Positions 7,982 to 15,697 of a DNA stretch of 64,000 nucleotides are shown piece by piece. The notes beneath the pieces are model-generated. The model was given only the letters and a program-made list of their open reading frames with translations, did not search any database and was not told the origin of the DNA. Source of the DNA: Mucilaginibacter pankratovii (GTDB lineage: Bacteria; Bacteroidota; Bacteroidia; Sphingobacteriales; Sphingobacteriaceae); the NCBI RefSeq assembly GCF_014773265.1, contig NZ_JACWMY010000010.1, positions 186,001 to 250,000 of the forward strand, written 5' to 3'. How positions within the stretch are numbered: the first letter of the stretch is position 1; every line of letters begins with the position of its first letter. The translations under genes and the position numbers were made by a program.

Positions 7982-9661
7982 TTAGTAGCCGGGGTTTTGT
8001 ACCAGTTTTGGGTTGGTAACGATCTCGATATTAGGGATCGGCCAAAGATAATCGCGGTTGATATTAAACAACCGGGTTTCTATAACGCGCATATCTGCCC
8101 TGTTAGGTACGCTTGTATAATTGGCAATTCCGTTAGCATCTATAACAGGGGCACTGGCCAATAGCCCTTTAGGTATGCGGCCATAAAAAGGCCCGGCCAT
8201 CACCTGTGCCGCTATTTTCCATCGCCTTATATCAAATAAACGCAGCCCCTCCATCGCAAATTCGTACATCCGCTCTTTGTGTACAACAGACCGTAGTTCG
8301 GCCTGCGATAAGCCTGATGGGATTGCCGGCATGTTTACGCCCGGCCTCTGCCTTACACTATTAATAGCCGCGTAAACGCTTGCATCTACTGTACCGCTTT
8401 CTATTTTAGCCTCCGCATAGGTCAGCAATACTTCCGCGTACCTTACCACGATAATGTTCATCTCTGAATTGGCCACATCTACCTTATCCGTCAGGTCCAC
8501 ATATTTGCGCCAGCAATATCCCGTAAACGTAGCAAAAGCGTTTAGAGCGTCCTGATTATCCACTCTTGTTGCCGGGCTGGTGTTATAATTCCAGCACTTC
8601 AGGCTGTCTTTATGGGTTTCAAATTGATAATTGAAATAAACCGAACCAGGTAAAGCCACTGTAAAGCCAAGCCTGGGGTCGCGATTTAAAAATGGTTTAG
8701 CGGGGTTATACAACGGCGACTGATCAATTGTTAATCCATCGGTACATTCGTATGAATCTACAAGTGATTGTGAAGGTACTTTGTTAGATGTGCCCTGCCC
8801 GTTCCTGGATAACAGGTTGCGGGGTACCGAGTGTGTTTTTTTGGCAGTTTTTAAATACTGCAGAGAAAAAATGATCTCTTTTGAATTTTGACCGTTATAA
8901 GTGAACAGATCGCTAAAACTGGTATGCAGGGCATAAGTATTTAAATCCATTACCGCTTTAGCGGCTGTTGCGGCAACATCCCATTTGCCATTAAACAACG
9001 CAGCACGGGCCTTTAAAGCAAGTGCCGCACCCTTGGTTGCGCGGCCTACATCAGCTGCCCCGTAAGTTACCGGCAGGTCTTTTGATGCTTCTTCTAGTTC
9101 GGCCAGCACAAAAGTTAATACCTCGTCCTTGGTATTTCTTGGCACTTGCGCCTCGTTCAGGGCAAGCACTTTGGTTACCAGCGGAACGCCGCCGTAAAGT
9201 TCTATAAGGTTTTGATAAGCGTAAGCTCTACCAAAGCGGGCTTCCGCAACAGATCGGGCAAAAATAGCCGGCGTAACTACACTTTTTACTTTCTCTGCAT
9301 TATCCAATATAAAGTTGCAACGGGCAATAAGTTTGTAAAAAGAACTCCACAGGTTCAAACCATAGTCGCTATTACTATCCTGGTTCCCTCTGCCTATAGC
9401 CTGCAGGCCGCTTGTATTACGGTCCCAGTTAATATCAGTCACCGCGTCTATCGTCATATTATAGGGCATGCCATCGCTCGGAGTAATTGCCATTGAGCTG
9501 TATATACCATTCACTGCTAATATCAACTCGTCCTGGCTGGTAAAAAACGATTGATTTGAAGGTCCCGATAAGGGCACTTTGTCCAGGTAATCTTTTTTAC
9601 AAGCAGTGCTTGCAAAAACAAGTATCGTGATCAATAAAAAATATTTTATATTCTTTTTCAT
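7982..9661 (-). CDS. SusD/RagB-family nutrient-binding lipoprotein
   Basis: The protein has 559 residues. The lipobox STAC puts the lipidated cysteine at residue 21, and KKDYLDK follows, as usual for SusD proteins. The N-terminal half carries the TPR-like SusD region (SQDELILAVNGIYSSM; ARFGRAYAYQNLIELYGGVPLV). The C-terminal half carries the RagB/SusD domain (VVRYAEVLLTYAEAKI, VHKERMYEFAMEGLRLFDIR, YLWPIPNIEI). It should form the lid of the SusC transporter encoded 10 bp upstream. The ligand cannot be deduced; the operon contains no glycoside hydrolase. Confidence 0.95.
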   Translation of the reverse strand: MKKNIKYFLLITILVFASTACKKDYLDKVPLSGPSNQSFFTSQDELILAVNGIYSSMAITPSDGMPYNMTIDAVTDINWDRNTSGLQAIGRGNQDSNSDYGLNLWSSFYKLIARCNFILDNAEKVKSVVTPAIFARSVAEARFGRAYAYQNLIELYGGVPLVTKVLALNEAQVPRNTKDEVLTFVLAELEEASKDLPVTYGAADVGRATKGAALALKARAALFNGKWDVAATAAKAVMDLNTYALHTSFSDLFTYNGQNSKEIIFSLQYLKTAKKTHSVPRNLLSRNGQGTSNKVPSQSLVDSYECTDGLTIDQSPLYNPAKPFLNRDPRLGFTVALPGSVYFNYQFETHKDSLKCWNYNTSPATRVDNQDALNAFATFTGYCWRKYVDLTDKVDVANSEMNIIVVRYAEVLLTYAEAKIESGTVDASVYAAINSVRQRPGVNMPAIPSGLSQAELRSVVHKERMYEFAMEGLRLFDIRRWKIAAQVMAGPFYGRIPKGLLASAPVIDANGIANYTSVPNRADMRVIETRLFNINRDYLWPIPNIEIVTNPKLVQNPGY

Positions 9662-9671
9662 CTTTAAAAAA

Positions 9672-12600
9672 TTAAAAATTAGCGCTTAAACCAAAACTGT
9701 AAACTTTCACCTGCGGATAAACGCTTACCGTTCCAACAGGAGATTCTACATCAAAGCCATCCCAGAAATTATCAAGGGTGAACAGGTTCGATCCATTCAC
9801 ATACAACCGCAGTTTTTTGATTCCGGCCAAACCGGATATGGAAGCCGGGAAGGTGTACCCTAACTGGATATTTTTAAGCCTCATGTAAGAGGCATCTTTC
9901 ATCCAGAAGCTTGAGTTCTGCTCGTTGTTTGATTCACCGAAAGCAAGCCTTGGATATTTAGCATTAGGCGTAGCAGGTGTCCACCTGTCTTTATTAGGTT
10001 CCAGGATGGTACCGCCCAAATTACCTACGCTAAAGGGCATAATACCAGGGCCATACAAATACGAATTCCCTTTACCCACTCCCTGTAATAAAAAGCTAAG
10101 GTCCAGTCCTTTGTACGAACCGTTGAAGTTAACCCCGAATGTATAACGCGGAATAGTGCTGCCCAAAACCACCTTATCATTATCATTAATAATCCCGTCG
10201 TTGTTCTGGTCTTTATACTTAAGATCGCCGGGGGCTACTGTACCAAATTGTTTTGCATGGCCGGCTACATCCTGTGCGTCTTTAAAGAAACCTTCCGCTT
10301 GTAAGCCGTATATAGAATTGGCCGCGTATCCTTCCCGGTAAACCGACAGGCCTGTTTGATTTTTTCCGCGCAGATCAACTACTTTATTGATAACATCCGA
10401 AAGGTTAACGTTTATACCATACTTAAAGTCGCTTACATTTCCCCGATAACCTACGCCTACTTCCCAGCCTTTGTTACTTACCACCCCAGCATTTTGAGCC
10501 GGAGCATTTAAGCCAATAATTAAAGGAATATCGAGGCCTAATAATATGTCTTTTGTTTTCCTGATGTAGTAGTCGGCAGTGATGGTTAAGTTGGAGAATA
10601 AAACCGCGTCGATCCCGATGTCAGACATTTCTGTAGTTTCCCAACTGATATCCGAATTAGCCAGGCTATTTAGCGCAGCTACACCTACAACTTGTTTTCC
10701 CAGCACACCCGACCCAAGATCTACCGATGTGGTGGATGGATAAGTACCTATATTTTGGTTACCCAAACGCCCCCATGAGGCCCTGATCTTTAACTCATCA
10801 ACAACTTTTTTTAATGGTTGCATGAATTTTTCCTGTGATATACGCCAGCCGGCAGATGCCGAAGGGAAGAATGCATACCTTTTTCCGCTGAGAAAACGGG
10901 AAGAACCGTCATACCGGCCATTCACTTCTAAGAGGAATTTTTGCTTATAATCATAATTTATCCTGCCAAAAAAAGAACGCAGCGCCCATTCTTCGGAGGA
11001 GCCGGCTGTCTGTTGGTTTACGGCGGAGCCGGCATTGATCACCGGATAATTCGGCAAAATATATGTATCGCGGAATGCACTTATAACATCATTGTGATAA
11101 TCTTCCTGCGAAGCGCCAACCAACACCCTAAACGTGTGGAGGCCAAATCCTTTATCCGCTGTAAGTGTGGCCCGCATGTTATTATAAATAGAGCGGTTGT
11201 TAGTTTCGGTTAGGGAGGTTAAAGCTGGTGACTTATACCCTATTGACCCATCGGGATAGTAAGTTTGAATTGATTTGTTAAAATTCTTGCCTACAGCTTC
11301 ACCCAGTTTTGGAGCGATAGTAAACTCGGCAGTTAACCATTCAACCGGGCGATAATTAATAGATGCATTAATAATTCCCGACGGGCTGGTGGTTTGGTTT
11401 GTTCCACCATCTATACCGGCAGCAACAGGATTCAGGCCGTTCCAGCCAATGCCCCATGTTCCGTTAGAATTTCGGTCTAACTGGTTGGCGGGGATACCGT
11501 CCATGTAGTTAAATACATTACCGGTACCTATTGCTGGTTCTCTGGTGATCCCATTCACAAACTGCAGATCAAACTTCATGCTTAATTTCTTCGAAAAAGT
11601 GATATCTGTATTGTTACGAACGGTGTATCGCCTATAATTTGAATTTTCAATAATGCCTTTTTGATCAAAATAACCTACTGATGTAAACACACGGATGTTA
11701 TCGGAACCTCCGTTGATGGTTAAAAAATGGCTTTGCTGAAAACCGGAGCCGGTTAATACCTGCTTTTGCCAGTCGGTATTGGGATATTTATCCGAACTTA
11801 CACCATTCTGCGCGCGATATTGCTCGATCAGATCATTGGGATACAGTTGCGTTCTGCCGACATTGGTGTAGGCCTCATTCATCAGCAGCATGTGATCAAG
11901 TCCGCTAACTACATCCGGCATATTGGTTGGCTTTTGCCATCCGGCGTAACTGTTGTAATTTATACTTATTTTCTTACCCGATCCGCGTTTGGTGGTTATC
12001 AAAATAACACCGTTTGCCGCCCGCGAGCCATAAATTGAGGCTGATGCAGCATCCTTTAAAATGGATATAGATTCGATGATGTTCGCATCTATATTGTTCA
12101 TAGTGCCCTCTATCCCATCGATCAGTACCAATGCGTCAGCATTGCCAGTTGTTCCCACCCCTCTTATCCTGATGACTGCTGCATCGCCACCTGGTCTTCC
12201 CGAGTTTTGCACAACTGTTACGCCGGGAGCTATGCCCGCTAAGGCTGCCGATGTTTGGCCAACCGGGCGGGTAGCGAGGTCCTTGCCTGGTATTACCGAA
12301 ACGGCGCCCGTTAAATTCACTTTCTTTTGCGTGCCGTAGCCTACAACAACTATCTCATTTAGCGCTGAGGATTTTTCTTTAAGCTGAACGTTAATAGTAC
12401 TTCTTCCATTCACGTCTATTTCCTGTGTGGTAAAGCCCAGATAACTAAAGATCAGTACTGCAGTCCCGTCAGGAACGGTTATGGAATACCGCCCGTCATT
12501 ACCGGTGGTTGTACCGGCAGGTGATCCCTTTAGTTTTATATTAACCCCCGGAAGCGCGGCCCCAAGCGTATCGGTCACCTTGCCGGTAATTAAAAGAGGT

Positions 12601-13049
12601 GGTAACGGTATCACCACCTCTTGTGCAGATTTAGGCAAGCGCCTGATGACAACCGTTTGCTGGCTGATGGAATAAGTTAATGGCTGACCCGAAAAACTAT
12701 ATATAAGAGCCTCCTCAAGCGAAGCGTTCTTAAATTGTACATCCACAGGCCTTGTGCCTTTCATCATCTCATCGGTGTACAGAAAATTATAATTCGTTTG
12801 CTTTCGAATTTCTTTTAAAACATCCTCAAGCGAGGCATTTTCTTTTTTAAATGTCACCTTTTGTGCATCCGCGGCAAGGCTAAGCTGCAGAAGAATGGTA
12901 ATCAAAAAAGCAAATGTTAAATTTATTCGCATAATGATCTTTCTTTTTTTTGCAGAATTGCCGCCAAAAAGCTTCAAAATTGCAACGTTAGGCATTTTGT
13001 CAGGGGCATAAGCAGGGAGCTTATACCCGGTTTGAGTAAAAAAATTCAT
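9672..13049 (-). CDS. SusC/RagA-family TonB-dependent transporter with STN domain
   Basis: The frame encodes up to 1125 residues. A better signal peptide begins at internal Met40 (MRINLTFAFLITILLQLSLA, start at 12932), so the first 39 residues may be leader or untranslated. After the signal come an STN domain (VTFKKENASLEDVLKEIRKQ), a carboxypeptidase-regulatory beta-sandwich (ITGKVTDTLGAALPGVNI), a TonB box-like NEIVVVGYGTQKK, the plug (LVLIDGIEGTMNNIDAN; ILKDAASASIYGSRAANGVI) and a ~800-residue barrel. The STN domain is the part that contacts a FecR-type anti-sigma factor. This fits the FecR and ECF sigma genes just upstream, so the transporter senses as well as imports its substrate. Confidence 0.95.
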   Translation of the reverse strand: MNFFTQTGYKLPAYAPDKMPNVAILKLFGGNSAKKRKIIMRINLTFAFLITILLQLSLAADAQKVTFKKENASLEDVLKEIRKQTNYNFLYTDEMMKGTRPVDVQFKNASLEEALIYSFSGQPLTYSISQQTVVIRRLPKSAQEVVIPLPPLLITGKVTDTLGAALPGVNIKLKGSPAGTTTGNDGRYSITVPDGTAVLIFSYLGFTTQEIDVNGRSTINVQLKEKSSALNEIVVVGYGTQKKVNLTGAVSVIPGKDLATRPVGQTSAALAGIAPGVTVVQNSGRPGGDAAVIRIRGVGTTGNADALVLIDGIEGTMNNIDANIIESISILKDAASASIYGSRAANGVILITTKRGSGKKISINYNSYAGWQKPTNMPDVVSGLDHMLLMNEAYTNVGRTQLYPNDLIEQYRAQNGVSSDKYPNTDWQKQVLTGSGFQQSHFLTINGGSDNIRVFTSVGYFDQKGIIENSNYRRYTVRNNTDITFSKKLSMKFDLQFVNGITREPAIGTGNVFNYMDGIPANQLDRNSNGTWGIGWNGLNPVAAGIDGGTNQTTSPSGIINASINYRPVEWLTAEFTIAPKLGEAVGKNFNKSIQTYYPDGSIGYKSPALTSLTETNNRSIYNNMRATLTADKGFGLHTFRVLVGASQEDYHNDVISAFRDTYILPNYPVINAGSAVNQQTAGSSEEWALRSFFGRINYDYKQKFLLEVNGRYDGSSRFLSGKRYAFFPSASAGWRISQEKFMQPLKKVVDELKIRASWGRLGNQNIGTYPSTTSVDLGSGVLGKQVVGVAALNSLANSDISWETTEMSDIGIDAVLFSNLTITADYYIRKTKDILLGLDIPLIIGLNAPAQNAGVVSNKGWEVGVGYRGNVSDFKYGINVNLSDVINKVVDLRGKNQTGLSVYREGYAANSIYGLQAEGFFKDAQDVAGHAKQFGTVAPGDLKYKDQNNDGIINDNDKVVLGSTIPRYTFGVNFNGSYKGLDLSFLLQGVGKGNSYLYGPGIMPFSVGNLGGTILEPNKDRWTPATPNAKYPRLAFGESNNEQNSSFWMKDASYMRLKNIQLGYTFPASISGLAGIKKLRLYVNGSNLFTLDNFWDGFDVESPVGTVSVYPQVKVYSFGLSANF

Positions 13050-13124
13050 ACATTTGAATGTTTGGTTTTTAATTGGTTAATAGGTTGTTAGTCGACGATT
13101 TATATGCTAATTCCAGACATTTTT

Positions 13125-13150
13125 GAGGTTCCGCCGGCCAGCGGAACCTT
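13125..13150. other. Inverted repeat between FecR and SusC genes
   Basis: AGGTTCCGC and GCGGAACCT form a perfect 9-bp stem around a 6-nt loop (CGGCCA), 32 bp past the FecR stop. Neither strand has a clear T-run after it. It could stabilise the mRNA end, weakly terminate, or be a protein-binding palindrome. Confidence 0.4.
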
Positions 13151-13181
13151 CATATTTTCCAGAGCGCATTATTTGTGTTGT

Positions 13182-14441
13182 TTATGGCATAACTATTATT
13201 CTTTTATTTCCTAATGCTGCGGGGTCGTTTTCTATCTTAAAGTGTACAGATCCGGTTAGTTGCAGCATGTGCAATACCTGTTCTACATCCTTAAATTTGG
13301 ATATGGTCCCTACAAAAACTTCTTGTGTAATATCCCCTTCGTATTGAATATTGATATCATACCAGCGTGATATCTGGCGCATAATGCTTCCGATATTTTC
13401 ATGAGAAAAAGTGAAATAGCCATTCGTCCAGGCGATAAAATCTGAAGCATCCACATTTAAAACGCGGATATTATCCCGTAGCCTCGCCTGTTGCCCCGGC
13501 TTTAAAAGTTGTGCGGAATTGGTTTCAGCGTGGATCACTTTTACGCTGCCTTCCAATAATGTAGTATTAACGGTTGCCTCATCGGCATATGCGTTAACAT
13601 TAAAATGGGTGCCTAAAACTTCAACGGTTTGGCGGGCGGTAACTACCTTAAACGGAATGCGGCCGGCAGTATGCCCGGCAACTAAAGGGCCCGTAAGCTT
13701 TGCTACCTCAAAATAGGCCTCGCCTGTTAGTTCAACTGTGCGCTCGGTAGCCAAAAATGCCGCAGGGAATTTTAACGATGAAGCAGCATTAAGCCAAACC
13801 TTAGTACCATCAGATAAAGTAACCTTGTATTGCCCGCCGCGCGGTGTAGTAATAGTGTTATATAATACCTGTGCGCCAGGCTTTAATGTATTTGATGCAT
13901 CGTATACAATGTTACCCGCTGTTGCCTTACGGATATCAATATTGGCCTGCTTAGCCAATACGCCGTTAGGTGCCGATCCTAATAGGATACTTGAGCCATC
14001 GGCAAGGGTAAGCATGGCCCTGTTACCGCCCGGTAGCACTTTATGGTTGTTTAATACCGGCTTTGCCTTAACAAGAATTTTTTGCTCATCGTTTGGTGAG
14101 GATAAGAAATAGATGAGCGCGAATAAACATAAGATAAAAACAGCGGCCACAGACGCTATCTTTTTAAAAGACGGCCATAGTTTTATAACTTTCTCACTTT
14201 GCTGAACCCCGCTTTGCAACCCGTCTATGCTTTCCTCGATGCGGCGGGACAGAGCTGCATATTGCCCAATTTCACCGTCCTGCTTTCTTTGGGTTATAGA
14301 TTGATATTTGTCAATTATATGCTGTACTTCATCTAAGGGTGCGGTGTTCAGCCACTCCATAAATAATACATGCTCCTGCTCAGTATACCGGTCGGCTACG
14401 TATTTTTCCAGGAACTCGTTAAGCGATTTTTCGTCCATCAT
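13182..14441 (-). CDS. FecR-family anti-sigma factor
   Basis: I start at ATG 14441 (MMDEKSLNEFLEKYVADRYTE); an upstream Met at 14468 is possible but adds an unlikely hydrophobic leader. An N-terminal cytoplasmic anti-sigma region (about 1-85) is followed by one transmembrane helix (IASVAAVFILCLFALIYFLS). The periplasmic FecR domain contains TPRGGQYKVTLSDGTKVWLN, and a DUF4974-type C-terminal domain has GSIMRQISRWYDINIQYEG. It should hold the ECF sigma factor encoded upstream inactive until SusC signals substrate through its STN domain. The order sigma, FecR, SusC, SusD is the standard cell-surface-signalling arrangement of this phylum. Confidence 0.93.
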   Translation of the reverse strand: MMDEKSLNEFLEKYVADRYTEQEHVLFMEWLNTAPLDEVQHIIDKYQSITQRKQDGEIGQYAALSRRIEESIDGLQSGVQQSEKVIKLWPSFKKIASVAAVFILCLFALIYFLSSPNDEQKILVKAKPVLNNHKVLPGGNRAMLTLADGSSILLGSAPNGVLAKQANIDIRKATAGNIVYDASNTLKPGAQVLYNTITTPRGGQYKVTLSDGTKVWLNAASSLKFPAAFLATERTVELTGEAYFEVAKLTGPLVAGHTAGRIPFKVVTARQTVEVLGTHFNVNAYADEATVNTTLLEGSVKVIHAETNSAQLLKPGQQARLRDNIRVLNVDASDFIAWTNGYFTFSHENIGSIMRQISRWYDINIQYEGDITQEVFVGTISKFKDVEQVLHMLQLTGSVHFKIENDPAALGNKRIIVMP

Positions 14442-14549
14442 TATTGTAGAGACGAACGAACCCAACAAAAGAACCCCTCCGGAAAAATATATTTTTTAAA
14501 AGGAATAGCCGGTATTAGAAAAGAATTTTTTTTTGACCAGGGATAAATG

Positions 14550-15143
14550 CTACAGATCAAAAGGAGCAAGAAACAAAGCCAGAAACAGGGTGAGTTCGGC
14601 ATGCTTTTGCAGATGCGCTTTTATAAAGTGCAGGCCGCTGTACAGCTGTTTTTTTACTACAAACTTAGATATATGTAATTTTTGAGCAATTTCGTCGAGG
14701 CTAAGATCTTCTTTAGTGCGCATTTCAACAATCAGTTTCCTACGTTCGGGCAAAAGATTTATCGCATCCTGAGCTATCCGGTAATAGTCGCCGTAAATGA
14801 TCCTTGATTCCAGCTCCTCTCCTGTTTCTTCCTTACCATCCGTTAGCAATGACAGCACTTTTTCCCTGGTTTGATTTCTCCTTATTTCATCAAGCAGCAT
14901 ATTTTTAGCGCATTGGTACAGGTAGGCTTTAAAACAATTTACATTGTTTAAGGATGTACGATGCTCCCAAATTTTTATAAACACGTTATGCACGATATCT
15001 TCACTTGTTTCCTTTGATTTGGTAAACAAATACACATACCGGTACAACACATGCAAATACCGGGAATAAAGGACACTAAAAGCCGAACGGTCACCTTCAT
15101 TAATACGCAGTATTAGTGCCCGCTCATCGTTATGTTCGGTCAT
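14550..15143 (-). CDS. ECF RNA polymerase sigma-70 factor
   Basis: I choose ATG 15143 (MTEHNDERALILRINEGD). The longer frame to 15239 would cover the probable promoter and encodes an atypical Lys/Tyr/Ile-rich leader. Region 2 shows FSVLYSRYLHVLYRYVYLFT and SEDIVHNVFIKIWEHR, and region 4 shows LPERRKLIVEMRTKEDLSLD and the helix-turn-helix EIAQKLHISKFVVKKQL. The ~197-residue length is normal for the Bacteroidetes SusC-linked ECF group. It should direct transcription of the downstream SusC/SusD operon and is probably controlled by the FecR protein encoded next. Confidence 0.92.
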   Translation of the reverse strand: MTEHNDERALILRINEGDRSAFSVLYSRYLHVLYRYVYLFTKSKETSEDIVHNVFIKIWEHRTSLNNVNCFKAYLYQCAKNMLLDEIRRNQTREKVLSLLTDGKEETGEELESRIIYGDYYRIAQDAINLLPERRKLIVEMRTKEDLSLDEIAQKLHISKFVVKKQLYSGLHFIKAHLQKHAELTLFLALFLAPFDL

Positions 15144-15174
15144 TAAAAAATTAGGTTTTATAATAATTGGTAAA

Positions 15175-15182
15175 CAAATGTA
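15175..15182 (-). promoter_or_regulatory. Putative -7 promoter element of the sigma factor gene
   Basis: Read on the minus strand this is TACATTTG, which fits the Bacteroidota consensus TAnnTTTG. It lies about 30 nt upstream of the chosen sigma factor start. The -33 region 19 bp upstream has no clear TTTG, so the match is partial. Confidence 0.35.
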
Positions 15183-15330
15183 ATAATAAATATCACGTGC
15201 ATATTTAAATTGATTTGTGTTTTTGAAAAACATTTTCATTCATAAGGATAACTACCTCCCCCACTACCCTGCAGGAATTATTTTGTTTGAAACCCGATCC
15301 GGATGTCCCCGTATTTTTTACTTTTGCAGG

Positions 15331-15552
15331 ATGACAGATGAAGAATTGGTGGCCTATTTTGAACATGCACTATTACCCGAAACATTGCGCTTAGACAGGG
15401 CATCGACCCAACACAATGTTAAGCAGGCCGTTAAAAACAACCTGGATGCGATGATGGCCGACCCGAAAGATCATCGTTGCCGGCATCGGTTGATCATGAT
15501 CGCCACTGCGATGGAAAAACCCTACAACGGGCCCGAGATCCCGCGGTTTTAA
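15331..15552 (+). CDS. Small DUF6965-like protein (73 aa)
   Basis: The start at ATG 15331 (MTDEELVAYFEHALLPETLRLD) is preferred over the upstream in-frame ATG at 15217, which overlaps the sigma factor promoter region and adds an unlikely leader. The pattern (acidic TDEEL start, YFE, LPE, RLD, a valine/asparagine helix and a basic HRLIMIATAM helix) resembles the small Bacteroidota family I know as DUF6965. That assignment is from memory of the family pattern. Function is unknown. It is the only plus-strand gene between 3.8 and 47 kb. Confidence 0.55.
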   Translation: MTDEELVAYFEHALLPETLRLDRASTQHNVKQAVKNNLDAMMADPKDHRCRHRLIMIATAMEKPYNGPEIPRF

Positions 15553-15622
15553 ATAGCCTTAGCTATTTGGGGCAGTGTTACTATTTAAAACCTATAGTTT
15601 GCAAACAATCTCCTTTTTTAAA

Positions 15623-15672
15623 TAAAAAAAAGTCCGAAGAACAGCACCGTATCAATGCTTATCTTCAGACTT
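15623..15672 (-). terminator. Intrinsic terminator of the permease array
   Basis: On the minus strand AAGTCTGAAGA and TTCTTCGGACTT pair with one mismatch and are followed by eight T residues. It lies 25 bp after the stop of the last permease. It is the clearest T-tailed hairpin downstream of the array, which supports reading the array as ending here. Confidence 0.65.
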
Positions 15673-15697
15673 CAAACTTTCGGCTTCCTACTTAAAA

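Noticed and set aside
15217..15330. Upstream extension of the DUF6965-like gene
   Set aside because: It overlaps the probable sigma factor promoter region and the added residues do not resemble a protein N-terminus of this family.
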